Both the position numbers and the translations under genes were made by a program. The notes under the pieces are model-generated. The model saw nothing but the letters and a program-made list of their open reading frames with translations, was not told where the DNA came from and made no database searches. 64,000 nucleotides of DNA from assembly GCF_009746585.1 (NCBI RefSeq), contig NZ_WRPO01000007.1:99586-163585 (forward strand), written 5' to 3'. The stretch comes from Novosphingobium aquimarinum. Its GTDB lineage: Bacteria; Pseudomonadota; Alphaproteobacteria; Sphingomonadales; Sphingomonadaceae. Shown one piece after another: positions 25,762 through 33,586 of this stretch (position 1 is the stretch's first letter; the number at the start of each line of letters is the position of its first letter).

Positions 25762-27158
25762 TCGCTGACCTCCTGGCCATCCTGCTTGAAAACGAGACCG
25801 TCGCGCATGACGAAATTGACCGACAGGACTGCGTCGATGTTGTCCAGCGGATTGGCGTCGAGCGCGATGACGTCGCCGGCCATGCCGGGTGCGAGCTTGC
25901 CGCGATCGCGCAATCCGCCGGCCATGGCCGCGTTGACGGTACCGGTCTTGAGAGCCTCCATCGGGCTCATGCCTGCGTTGACGTATTCGAGCATCTCGCG
26001 CGCGTTGGTGCCGTGCGGCGCAATGCCGTTGTCAGTGCCGAGCGCGATGGGCACGCCCATCTGGATCGCCATGCGCACCATCTTCTTCGGTTGGTCGCCA
26101 AGCTTGTAGAGCTTGGCCAACGAATTGGGTCGCAGGTTGCGGAACGGCCCTTGAGCGATCTTCTCGGGAGAATCGCCCACCCAGGTGATCGGCCATACGG
26201 TGGGCACCAGCCACGTGCCGCGCTCCTTCATCAGGCGCAGGCTTTCTTCGTCGGCCCACATGGCATGCTCGATGGAATCGTAACCAGCGCGAACCGCCGC
26301 ATCGATGCCCGACTTGCCGTGGGCATGGGTCGTTACCTTGCGGCCCATCATGTGGCCGGCCTCGACAATGGCCTTTAGTTCGTCGTCGGTGAATTGCTGC
26401 TCGGTGCCGGCGTCCGATTCGTCGAGCACACCGCCGGTGACGTGGACCTTGATGACATCGGCGCCATACTTGATTGCGTTGCGAACGGCCTTGCGGCACT
26501 CATCGGCGCCATCGCAGACTCCCGGCCGAATCTCGGCCTCCATGAGGTCGCGACGCAAACCGTGCGCGTCGGCGTGGCCATTGGTGGGGCTGATCCCTTC
26601 ACCGGCGGCGATGATCTTGGGACCGGGCACGATCCCGTCACGGATCGCATCGCGCAGGCCGAACATGACGTCGCCCGTGGAGCCGAGATCGCGGACCGTG
26701 GTGAAGCCTGCCATCAGCGTTGCGACGCCGTTGACGTACGCATTGAGCGCCCAATATTCGCTCGGCTCGCGCAGGCGCAGCATGGGGTCGGTCCGGCTGG
26801 CGCCGCCGGACTGAAGATGGACGTGCATGTCCATGAACCCGGGCAGCACGAACTTGTCGCGAAGGTCGATGATCTGGGCGTCGGCAGGAAGTCCGGCGGA
26901 CGCCGCATCGACGAACCCGGGCATGACCGCCCGGACTTTGCCATCGACCAGGATGACCGAGGCATTCCGAACGGGTCGATCGCCGGGAACCGCAAGCAGC
27001 GTGCCGGCATGGATGATCGTCGGAACCGCCTTTCGCGCGACGGCATGCTCTGGCTGGCCGGGAGGGAGGTCGGCGACGGTGGAAGTGACTGGCACGGCGC
27101 TTGCCGGAACCGACAGTGCCACCGCACCAAGCATAAGCAATTTCCGGAATGCATTCAT
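25758..27158 (-). CDS. Exported amidohydrolase, COG1228 prolidase/carboxypeptidase-like
   Basis: A 466-residue amidohydrolase with a signal peptide (MNAFRKLLMLGAVALSVPASAVP). Ligands: HVH in FVLPGFMDMHVHLQSGG, the carbamylated-lysine motif ADVIKVHVTGGVLDESD, histidines in KVTTHAHGKSG and DSIEHAMWAD, and the aspartate in IALGTDNGIAPHG. This set strongly resembles the Sgx9260/Sgx9359/Cc2672 prolidase and carboxypeptidase group. I prefer the ATG at 27158; an ATG at 27182 lies in frame but lacks a ribosome-binding sequence and would spoil the signal peptide. It pairs with the next amidohydrolase (overlap 25758-25761), probably with complementary specificity. Confidence 0.88.
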   Translation of the reverse strand: MNAFRKLLMLGAVALSVPASAVPVTSTVADLPPGQPEHAVARKAVPTIIHAGTLLAVPGDRPVRNASVILVDGKVRAVMPGFVDAASAGLPADAQIIDLRDKFVLPGFMDMHVHLQSGGASRTDPMLRLREPSEYWALNAYVNGVATLMAGFTTVRDLGSTGDVMFGLRDAIRDGIVPGPKIIAAGEGISPTNGHADAHGLRRDLMEAEIRPGVCDGADECRKAVRNAIKYGADVIKVHVTGGVLDESDAGTEQQFTDDELKAIVEAGHMMGRKVTTHAHGKSGIDAAVRAGYDSIEHAMWADEESLRLMKERGTWLVPTVWPITWVGDSPEKIAQGPFRNLRPNSLAKLYKLGDQPKKMVRMAIQMGVPIALGTDNGIAPHGTNAREMLEYVNAGMSPMEALKTGTVNAAMAGGLRDRGKLAPGMAGDVIALDANPLDNIDAVLSVNFVMRDGLVFKQDGQEVSE

Positions 27159-27190
27159 CAGCTGCGCGCCCCACAATTTCATGCTTGAAA

Positions 27191-27207
27191 CATATCGCTA
27201 ATATATG
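27191..27207. promoter_or_regulatory. Possible operator upstream of the amidohydrolase pair
   Basis: CATATCGCTAATATATG has inverted arms CATAT/ATATG and resembles CATACGCAAGTATATG at 28215-28230 beside marR. It lies 33 bases upstream of the preferred amidohydrolase start in an AT-rich patch. The match is weaker than that at the TonB receptor. Confidence 0.4.
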
Positions 27208-27272
27208 AAAGTGGATATTTCAAGGGCGATGTGTCGGAAGGCCGATCTTCGCTCAGCGCAAATGCGTGAGGA

Positions 27273-27662
27273 TCAAAGCCATTCGAAGAATTCGAGCGTG
27301 TATCCGCCGGGGTCGCGCAGCTTGAACTCGATGGTTCGGCCGCCGCATCCGATTTCCGCGCCGGCGCCGGTACCTTCTATGCCCTTGGAGAACAGCGTCT
27401 GGTGCCAGAGTTCGAGGTTGGTTGTCTCGATCGACAGCATCGCGCCCTTGTTGCCATCCCGCAGGGGCCGCTGACTTCCGCCGGTCGCATCCACCAAGCT
27501 GAGGTAACTCGAGGGGCCGATCTCGAAAATGGACACGAAATCGAGTTTCAGCACATTCTTGAAGCCGATGCGATCGTACCAGTCGATCGCCTCCTGAAGA
27601 TCCTCGTAATAGAACATGGTATGGACGCCGCTAATCGGCAGGGCGCCCTCGAGGTCATGCAC
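27273..27662 (-). CDS. VOC-superfamily (glyoxalase/bleomycin-resistance-like) protein
   Basis: A 129-residue single-domain VOC protein. Paired beta-alpha-beta-beta-beta halves are recognisable: ISGVHTMFYYEDLQEAIDWYDRIGFKNVL, then GAMLSIETTNLELWHQTLFSKGI and the closing IEFKLRDPGGYTLEFFEW with the metal-ligand glutamate. Such proteins catalyse isomerase, lyase or ring-opening reactions or simply bind ligands; no specific reaction can be named. The start is 11 bases after the marR stop, so it probably belongs to the marR transcript. Confidence 0.82.
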   Translation of the reverse strand: MHDLEGALPISGVHTMFYYEDLQEAIDWYDRIGFKNVLKLDFVSIFEIGPSSYLSLVDATGGSQRPLRDGNKGAMLSIETTNLELWHQTLFSKGIEGTGAGAEIGCGGRTIEFKLRDPGGYTLEFFEWL

Positions 27663-27673
27663 GATGCGAAAAC

Positions 27674-28168
27674 CTAGAAATCCTGCGTGATGTTCTTTTC
27701 GATCTTGCGCAGGACCTCGTCGAGCATCTTGAGTTCGGCTGGCTCCAGGCTATCGAATGCGATCCGCTGATGGCGGAAGGCGGTGGGGATGATCTCATTG
27801 AATGTTTCCGCACCCTTCTTGGTGATGACCACCTCGACGATCCGCGAATCTTCGGCGCTGTTGTGGCGCGATACGAGTTCGTCCGATTCCAGCTGGACGA
27901 CCACGCGACTGACTGTCGGCTGCTCCATCAGCGTATGTTCGATGATCTGCGAGAGATTCAATCTGCCATAGGCGCGCAAAACGCTCAAGATCCGCCATTG
28001 CGAGAGATTGACGCCCGTCGCCCGCAGTCGCTTGTGCAAGCGCACGTTGAGCAGGCTCGTGACCTTGTAGAGCTGATAGGGGATGTACGCGTCGATCCAT
28101 CCGTTTCCACTTTCGAGATCGTCGACGGATACTGAATGGCTTGCTGCCGCGTTCTCTGTTTCCTGCAC
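27674..28168 (-). CDS. MarR-family transcriptional regulator
   Basis: A winged-helix MarR regulator of 164 residues. The helix-turn-helix is LNLSQIIEHTLMEQPTVSRVVVQLESDELVSR (about 70-101) with the wing at DSRIVEVVITKKG (about 108-119). I chose the GTG at 28168 because GAGGGA lies just upstream and family length fits; the frame stays open to 28375 but that extension crosses the divergent transporter start and the operator. The best operator candidate is the inverted repeat at 28226-28241, 58 bases upstream, also found at the TonB receptor. Ligand unknown. Confidence 0.88.
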   Translation of the reverse strand: MQETENAAASHSVSVDDLESGNGWIDAYIPYQLYKVTSLLNVRLHKRLRATGVNLSQWRILSVLRAYGRLNLSQIIEHTLMEQPTVSRVVVQLESDELVSRHNSAEDSRIVEVVITKKGAETFNEIIPTAFRHQRIAFDSLEPAELKMLDEVLRKIEKNITQDF

Positions 28169-28214
28169 GACGTCCCTCGAATGGCCCTTCTCATGATCTA
28201 GAACCGCCTTGCAA

Positions 28215-28247
28215 CATACGCAAGTATATGCAAATGCATATGTAGTG
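28215..28247. promoter_or_regulatory. Putative MarR operator in the marR/NSS-transporter divergent region
   Basis: The core ATATGCA-AA-TGCATAT (28226-28241) is a perfect 7-base inverted repeat with a 2-base centre, in a GC-rich genome. It lies 22 bases from the transporter ATG and 58 bases from the marR GTG. An adjacent CATACGCAAGTATATG overlaps its left arm. The same core occurs at 18038-18053. Confidence 0.75.
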
Positions 28248-28262
28248 TGACAGGGAGCCACT

Positions 28263-29657
28263 ATGTCCGATGCCAGGTCTTCGCGTGCCGAGCCCCCTTC
28301 CGAGGGCGGCGAGGTCTGGTCATCGAAGCTGGGGTTCATCCTGGCGACGGCCGCTGCGGCGATCGGACTGGGCACCCTCTGGCGCTTCCCTTACGTGGCG
28401 GGGGCCAATGGCGGCGGCGCGTTCGTCCTCATCTATGCGGCTTTCGTGGTGTGCCTTTGCATTCCCTTGATGATCGCCGAAATGGCGATGGGCAAGCGCG
28501 GACACGGCAGCGTGCTCGCGACGATGCGGCGGCTCGTTTCCGATGAAGCGGCGTCTCCGCTCTGGCGTGTGATCGGCTGGCTCAGCGTGGCCGTGCCGTT
28601 CTTCGGTCTGAGTTATTACAGCGTCGTCGCCGGCTGGTGTGTCGATTATGCGCGCGAGGCCGTGTTCACCGGCTTCCCCGGTGCAGACGCGGACAGTTCC
28701 AAGGCCTTGTTCGAAACGCTCATTGCCGGCGCCTTGCGGCAATCGCTCTTCCAGTTCGGCTTCATCCTGCTGGTGGCGGTGGTCGTCGCGCTCGGCGTCC
28801 AGAAGGGCATCGAGACCATTTCGAAGATCAAGATGGCTGCGTTGGCCATCGTGCTCGTCGGACTGGTCATCTACAACGCGGTGACATTCGATATTTCCGA
28901 AAGCGTCGCCTTCCTGCTTCGGCCGAACTTCGAAGCGGTTACCGGCGCCAGCCTGCTCACGGCGTTCGGACAGGCCCTGTTCTCGACCGCCATCGGCGCG
29001 GGCGTGCTGATGACGTACAGTGCCTATCTGCCGCGCGGTGTGTCGATCGCGCAATCGTCCGCGATCGTGTCGCTGTCCGTCATCGTGGTCGCCATGCTGG
29101 CCGGACTCGCCATTTTCCCGATCGCCTTGTCCAGCGGTATGGGTGTTGCCGAAGGTCCGAACCTCATCTTCGTGACTTTGCCGGTGGCGTTCGGCCAGAT
29201 GCCGGGCGGACGTCTCGTGGGGATCGTGTTCTTCGCCCTCGTTTCGCTCGGAGCCTTCACCACGGCCGTGGGCATGCTGGAGCCGGTCGTGGCCGTCCTG
29301 CGCGAATTGACCGGCTGGCGCCGCGGGCCGGTGGCATTCGGCGCGGCCTTCGCGATCTGGCTGATCGGCTTGCCGTCGCTGCTGTCCTTCGGGCCGCTCG
29401 CGAACTTTCATCCGCTGGCGCTCGTGCCCGGTTTCGAGACCAAGACGTTCTTCGATGCGCTGGACTTCGGCATTGCCGAATTGCTATTGCCGATCAACGC
29501 CTTGCTCATCGCGATTTTCGCGGGATGGATCATGCGCACGGTGATGAAGTCGAGCGAGGATTTCAGCGCGCGCGGCCTTGCGATCTGGCGCCGCGTCATC
29601 CGTTTTCCCGTCCCGGTCGCCATCGTGGTCCTGCTGCTGAGCAGCCTGATCGGTTGA
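28263..29657 (+). CDS. Sodium-dependent amino-acid transporter, NSS/SNF (LeuT-type) family
   Basis: Inner-membrane transporter of 464 residues with about 11-12 hydrophobic segments. The NSS signature of TM1 is present as AAAIGLGTLWRFPYVAGANGGGAF, the region that binds sodium and substrate in LeuT; TM6-like FGQALFSTAIGAGVLMTYSAYLPR and TM8-like LVSLGAFTTAVGMLEPVV also match. Family members import amino acids such as leucine, tryptophan or tyrosine with sodium. The ATG follows AGGGAGCCACT and is 22 bases from the MarR operator, so expression is probably repressed by MarR. The class V PLP enzyme follows after 55 bases. Confidence 0.92.
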   Translation: MSDARSSRAEPPSEGGEVWSSKLGFILATAAAAIGLGTLWRFPYVAGANGGGAFVLIYAAFVVCLCIPLMIAEMAMGKRGHGSVLATMRRLVSDEAASPLWRVIGWLSVAVPFFGLSYYSVVAGWCVDYAREAVFTGFPGADADSSKALFETLIAGALRQSLFQFGFILLVAVVVALGVQKGIETISKIKMAALAIVLVGLVIYNAVTFDISESVAFLLRPNFEAVTGASLLTAFGQALFSTAIGAGVLMTYSAYLPRGVSIAQSSAIVSLSVIVVAMLAGLAIFPIALSSGMGVAEGPNLIFVTLPVAFGQMPGGRLVGIVFFALVSLGAFTTAVGMLEPVVAVLRELTGWRRGPVAFGAAFAIWLIGLPSLLSFGPLANFHPLALVPGFETKTFFDALDFGIAELLLPINALLIAIFAGWIMRTVMKSSEDFSARGLAIWRRVIRFPVPVAIVVLLLSSLIG

Positions 29658-29712
29658 CCGGCGCGGCTGCCCGAAAACCTGCTAGACCTCATCCCAATTG
29701 CCGGAGCGAACT

Positions 29713-30903
29713 GTGCCTGCATCCTTCAATGTCGACGACTTCCGCGCGAACTTTCCTTCGATTCCGCGACTGACCTATCTCAACAGCGGATCGTACGGAC
29801 TGCTTGCCAATGGTGTGCGCGATGCGTTGACGGGGTATATGGATGGGCGCATCGAAAACGGTGCGGACTGGGCAGGCTGGGTCGGCGAGCTGGAAGACGT
29901 GCGCGCCAAGATGGCGCGCCTCCTGGGCACCGATGCGGACGAGATCGCGATCACCGGTTCGGCCTCTTCCGGACTGAACGCGTTGGCGAGCGCCTTCGAT
30001 TTCCGATCCGAGCGCAACCGGATCGTGGTCTCCAACTTCGAATTTCCCACCAGCGCGCAGATCTGGCACGCGCAGGAGCGGGCGGGCGGCGAAGTGGTCC
30101 ATGTCGCCGAGGGATCGGAAGGGCGCATTCCGCTCGAACATTTCGAGCAGGCGATTGACGAGCGAACCGCGATCGTCGCGATTTCCCAGGTCTGCTACCG
30201 CCATGGCGGGCGCATCTCCGATGACGATATCCGCGCGATCGCGAAGATGGCGCATCAGCACGGCGCGCTGCTCGTGCTCGATAGCTACCAGATCGTCGGC
30301 ACGGAAGTCATTCGCCCCCGCGATCTGGACGTGGACGTCTGCATCGGCGGCATGCTCAAGTACTTGCTGGGCACCGCCGGGATCGGCTTCATGTACGTGC
30401 GCGGCAGCCTGATCTCGCAGCTCATCCCCCGCGCCACGGGCTGGTTCGCGCAAGCCGATCTCGACGCCATGGACATCTTCGCGTCTGTCCCGAGCGAGAC
30501 GGCGCGCCGCTTCGAAGGCGGAACGCCGCCGGTGCCGTCCTGCATCGCCTCATCCGCTGGTCTGTCGCTCATCCTCGATACCGGGCTGGACGCGATCGCG
30601 GAGCAGGTCCGGCGCGTGACTCGATCCGCGCTCGATGCGCTTTCGGAGGCCGGGATTCCGTTCAACAACCCGAATGAGGACGCGCAGCGCGGGCCGTTGA
30701 TCTCGATACCGTCGCTCGACGATGTCGGGATGGTCGACAGTCTGGCGAGCAAGGGCATCGTCACGTCTTGCCGCGACGGCAAGATCCGCGCCGGCTTCCA
30801 CGCCTACAATGACGAAGGCGATGTCGCGCGTTTCGTATCGGCGCTCAAGGACCACCGCGACATGTTGGGTACGGCACCTGAAATGGCGGCAGCCCGCTTC
30901 TAG
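29713..30903 (+). CDS. Class V PLP-dependent enzyme (cysteine-desulfurase/isopenicillin-N-epimerase-like)
   Basis: A 396-residue fold-type I PLP enzyme of the class V group. Landmarks: TYLNSGSYGLLANGV near the start, GSASSGLNALASAFDF (phosphate-binding loop), LLVLDSYQIVG (Asp190) and the Schiff-base lysine in GGMLKYLLGTAGIGFMYV (Lys216). No catalytic cysteine typical of NifS is evident, so an epimerase, lyase or kynureninase-like reaction is as likely as desulfuration. The GTG at 29713 with GGAG 6 bases upstream is the best start; a TTG at 29698 is an alternative. It sits between an amino-acid transporter and a CDGSH-cupin gene, suggesting amino-acid breakdown. Confidence 0.85.
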   Translation: MPASFNVDDFRANFPSIPRLTYLNSGSYGLLANGVRDALTGYMDGRIENGADWAGWVGELEDVRAKMARLLGTDADEIAITGSASSGLNALASAFDFRSERNRIVVSNFEFPTSAQIWHAQERAGGEVVHVAEGSEGRIPLEHFEQAIDERTAIVAISQVCYRHGGRISDDDIRAIAKMAHQHGALLVLDSYQIVGTEVIRPRDLDVDVCIGGMLKYLLGTAGIGFMYVRGSLISQLIPRATGWFAQADLDAMDIFASVPSETARRFEGGTPPVPSCIASSAGLSLILDTGLDAIAEQVRRVTRSALDALSEAGIPFNNPNEDAQRGPLISIPSLDDVGMVDSLASKGIVTSCRDGKIRAGFHAYNDEGDVARFVSALKDHRDMLGTAPEMAAARF

Positions 30904-30964
30904 CTAGGGTCCTTGGTGGAGCCGACCGAATGTCGGGACCTCATTTCCAGCAAGCATCAGTAGA

Positions 30965-32026
30965 GTGACGGGCGTGACCGAAAAATCGCAAAATCCCTCG
31001 AAGCGCAAACCCTCGTATTGCGAACTGCGGGCCGGACAAGTCGTCCTGTGGTGTGCTTGCGGGCAATCCACCAATGGCCCTTTCTGCGATGGAAAATCGC
31101 ATCTGGGCTCGGGCAAGGTGCCTGTCCGCTATCGCGCGCAGGCGGACGAGGAAGTCTTGTTCTGCGAATGCAAGCACACTGCGACCCCTCCGTTCTGCGA
31201 CGGGACGCATAGCAATCTGCCGGGCGGCTATGCCGATGCGCCCGAAACGGTCGATGCCGAAGCAATGCCGCTGGTGCCGCGAGACTCGCGCGGGATCTCG
31301 CCTCTCGACGATAGCTGTTATGTCGTCTCGCCCGGAAGCGTGCCGCCGTCGTGGGAATCGGAAACGGTCCGGATTCGTCCACTGGTAACGCGGGAGCTTG
31401 GGGCCAGCCATCAGTCGCAGTTTCACGTCGCGCTCGACAAGGGACGATCGCCGCTGCTGTCGGCTGCGGGCGACACGGTCGTGTGGATCGCCGGCGGCAA
31501 GGGCCGCGCGCTCGTCGGCGACACGGCGATCGAGATCCCGGCGATGGGTGGCCTGCACATCGGTGCGGGCGTGCCCTTCGCGTTCGAGGGCGACGAGATC
31601 GAGGCGTATGTCTCGGTCTGTCCGGCCGTAGCGGACCTCGAGGTGGACGATACGGCATGGTCATGGCGGGACGCCAAGCCTGCGGACGACCTGAGAACGA
31701 TCGACGAGGCGGCAAGAGTCGCCATGGGACCAAGGTACTTCCAGGTTCTCATGGATGATCGTGACGGCCTGGATAACGCCGCGCAATTCATCGGCCACAT
31801 TCCGCTGTCCCGCGCGGATATGCACCGACACCTCTATGAAGAAGCTCTGATCATCGTCTCGGGCGAGGGCATGATCCATAATCCGACGTGTCGCGCAGTG
31901 GTCGGAGCCGGAGATGTCATCTTCTTTCCGCGCAAGGTTGTCCATTCTCTCGAATGCACGGCGTCGGAAGGCATGGATGTGGTGGGATTCATCTATCCCG
32001 GCACAAACCCGGGGATCAATTACTGA
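30965..32026 (+). CDS. Fusion protein: two CDGSH iron-sulfur motifs plus bicupin domain
   Basis: A 353-residue protein with an unusual layout. Residues 15-85 carry two CDGSH-type sites: Cys30, Cys32, Cys41 with CDGKSH (one residue longer than the consensus, His46) and Cys67, Cys69, Cys78, His82 in a canonical CECKHTATPPFCDGTH. Residues 130-350 form two cupin folds; the first is degenerate, the second keeps metal ligands His287 and His289 with Glu292/293 in DMHRHLYEEALIIVSGEG and His327 in FFPRKVVHS. An iron dioxygenase or hydrolase fed by a built-in 2Fe-2S relay is possible. It lies 61 bases after the class V PLP gene and is probably co-transcribed with the transporter. Confidence 0.85.
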   Translation: MTGVTEKSQNPSKRKPSYCELRAGQVVLWCACGQSTNGPFCDGKSHLGSGKVPVRYRAQADEEVLFCECKHTATPPFCDGTHSNLPGGYADAPETVDAEAMPLVPRDSRGISPLDDSCYVVSPGSVPPSWESETVRIRPLVTRELGASHQSQFHVALDKGRSPLLSAAGDTVVWIAGGKGRALVGDTAIEIPAMGGLHIGAGVPFAFEGDEIEAYVSVCPAVADLEVDDTAWSWRDAKPADDLRTIDEAARVAMGPRYFQVLMDDRDGLDNAAQFIGHIPLSRADMHRHLYEEALIIVSGEGMIHNPTCRAVVGAGDVIFFPRKVVHSLECTASEGMDVVGFIYPGTNPGINY

Positions 32027-32030
32027 CGCC

Positions 32031-32056
32031 AGCCGATCGGCTACGGTTTTTATTTC
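32031..32056 (+). terminator. Candidate terminator after the CDGSH-cupin gene
   Basis: The palindrome AGCCGATCGGCT (32031-32042) is followed by ACGG and a T-rich run (TTTTTATTT). The stem is short, so this is a modest candidate; convergent genes meet here. Confidence 0.4.
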
Positions 32057-32108
32057 AAGAAGGTGATGGGCGCAGGCTTGCCCGGTGCGGCCGCGAGATC
32101 CTGCCCGC

Positions 32109-32936
32109 TCAGCGAAAGGCCCAGCGCAACATGCCCGCCAGCGCGAACGTCCCGCCGGATACCAGCGGGCGCGACAGGCCCGACGAGGGCAGGCGATGCA
32201 GGCGACGGGCCCAGCCGGGCAGCAAGTCCACCGCAGCCTGCTGCATCAAGCCCAGCGGTACGGTGTCCATCGCGCTATACTTGGCTTTCTCTAGGACCAG
32301 CGCCGCAACTTTTCGGGTTCGATTATCCGCTCGCAATTGCGGACGGATGTGGCGGATCTTGCGCAGTGTCGCGGCGCGGCTGGTCGGTACATCGCGAGCA
32401 CCGAGATGCTCGGCGACGATCGCGACTTGCGCGAAATAGCGATCCTGGTCCGCTGCCGACATGTTCGGCTCGGCGAAGCGGATCCACGCATCGAGGAAGG
32501 AAAGCGTCTCGGTAACGTGGACCCAGGTGAGTAGCTCGGGATCGGTCGCGCTGTACGCGGTGCCGTCGGGCAACTCGCCACGTACCTGTTCGTGAATGGA
32601 GCGAACGCGCTCGATCGCCTGGAGTGCTTCGTCGCGGCCGCCGTACGTCGTCAACGCGATGAAACGGGCGGTGCGTCGCAGCCGGCCATGCATGTCCGCT
32701 CGGAAATTCGAATGATCCCACACACCGCCCAGTACGGCGGGATGCAGCATTTGCAGGAGCAAAGCTGAAATCCCGCCGACCATCATCGTCGTCACATCGC
32801 CATGGACGCGCCATGGCACCGAGTGCGGACCGAGCAGACCATCGCTGCGCCGCTCGACGGGGCGCTCGCCTTGGGCGGGGTCGTTGAAGGTCGCTCGTAC
32901 CTTACCGACAAGAAAGCGCCGCGCGAGGTCCTGCAT
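32109..32936 (-). CDS. MpaB/DUF2236 family oxygenase-like protein
   Basis: A 275-residue protein of the DUF2236 (MpaB, latex-clearing-protein-like) family. Characteristic segments: GPHSVPWRVHGDVTTMMVGGISALLLQMLHPAVLGGVWDHSNFRADMHGRLRRTARFI and the histidine-containing DPELLTWVHVTETLSFLDAWIRF. Family members can bind haem b, with axial histidines in the H-P and W-V-H regions; no reaction is known for this branch. The ATG at 32936 follows the DUF3072 stop by 6 bases, so it shares that gene's EcfG-type promoter and is probably a general-stress gene. Confidence 0.85.
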   Translation of the reverse strand: MQDLARRFLVGKVRATFNDPAQGERPVERRSDGLLGPHSVPWRVHGDVTTMMVGGISALLLQMLHPAVLGGVWDHSNFRADMHGRLRRTARFIALTTYGGRDEALQAIERVRSIHEQVRGELPDGTAYSATDPELLTWVHVTETLSFLDAWIRFAEPNMSAADQDRYFAQVAIVAEHLGARDVPTSRAATLRKIRHIRPQLRADNRTRKVAALVLEKAKYSAMDTVPLGLMQQAAVDLLPGWARRLHRLPSSGLSRPLVSGGTFALAGMLRWAFR

Positions 32937-32942
32937 CCCGGA

Positions 32943-33167
32943 TCAGCGGCCGAGCTGGGCCTTGAGATCGTCGATCCGCTTGGAGGCTTCGGCCTTGCTA
33001 AGATCTGCCGATGGCGGGTCGATCTTTGCCTCTTCGCACAGGGTCGTGAGGTAGGATGCTTGGGCCCCGGTCATCGGATCGTCGCCCGAGACCCAATTAT
33101 CGGGATCTTTTTCCGCGTTCGAACCGGGATGATCTTCAAGCTTGGGATTGTCGAGGTCGTCAGCCAT
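32943..33167 (-). CDS. DUF3072 family small protein
   Basis: A 74-residue acidic protein. The C-terminal 45 residues (DPMTGAQASYLTTLCEEAKIDPPSADLSKAEASKRIDDLKAQLG) fit DUF3072, a short helical domain often found in stress-regulon genes of alphaproteobacteria; the N-terminus is hydrophilic and probably disordered. Molecular function unknown. AAGGAA lies 8 bases upstream of the ATG. An EcfG-type promoter lies 37-61 bases upstream, and DUF2236 follows in the same transcript. Confidence 0.85.
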   Translation of the reverse strand: MADDLDNPKLEDHPGSNAEKDPDNWVSGDDPMTGAQASYLTTLCEEAKIDPPSADLSKAEASKRIDDLKAQLGR

Positions 33168-33203
33168 GAGCGTGTTCCTTAAAGTTCTTGTTTCGTTCTA
33201 ATG

Positions 33204-33228
33204 AACGACAAAAGCAGCCTAGAGTTCC
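33204..33228 (-). promoter_or_regulatory. EcfG (general stress sigma factor) type promoter for DUF3072-DUF2236
   Basis: On the minus strand GGAAC (33228-33224) is followed after 16 bases by CGTT (33207-33204), an exact match to the alphaproteobacterial EcfG consensus. It is positioned 37 bases upstream of the DUF3072 start codon. Confidence 0.8.
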
Positions 33229-33268
33229 CGCCATCCGTTGGCTGCGGGCTCACGGTACCCCGCAACGA

Positions 33269-33553
33269 TCATGAGTCCGCCGGCTCCTTGGCGAACAGGG
33301 CGCGCAACTCGATCTTGGCGGCTTCCAGCTTGTTGCGTTGCTTGGCGGACAGATTGTCTCCCGCCCGGTTGATGTAGAACGTCAGCATGCTCATCGCGGA
33401 CTGGAGGGGAGTGCCTTTGCGCCGATCGCTTTGCTCTGCCGAGCGCTTCAGCGATCGCGCGATCTCGCGTGGATCGTCGAGCGAGAAGACGCCGTCTTCA
33501 AGCTCGAGCGAGACCGATTTCTCGGTAACCTCCTGGGACCACTTTTCGGTCAT
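33269..33553 (-). CDS. DUF3175 family protein
   Basis: A 94-residue protein matching DUF3175: WSQEVTEKSVSLELEDGVFSLDDPREIARSLKRSAEQSDRRKGTPLQSAMSMLTFYINRAGDNLSAKQRNKLEAAK. The pattern of an acidic start, basic middle and closing helix is that of the family; function unknown. The ATG at 33553 has GGAG 6 bases upstream; a GTG two codons earlier is a less likely start. It begins 33 bases after the SDR stop, so it is probably the last gene of the SRPBCC-ADH-SDR stress operon. Confidence 0.85.
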   Translation of the reverse strand: MTEKWSQEVTEKSVSLELEDGVFSLDDPREIARSLKRSAEQSDRRKGTPLQSAMSMLTFYINRAGDNLSAKQRNKLEAAKIELRALFAKEPADS

Positions 33554-33586
33554 CGACACTCCGCTGTTATACCATGGCGTGCGGGC

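Noticed and set aside
28169..28375. N-terminal extension of the MarR protein
   Set aside because: The extension would cross the operator and the divergent transporter start, is not MarR-like, and a GTG with GAGGGA at 28168 gives the expected length.
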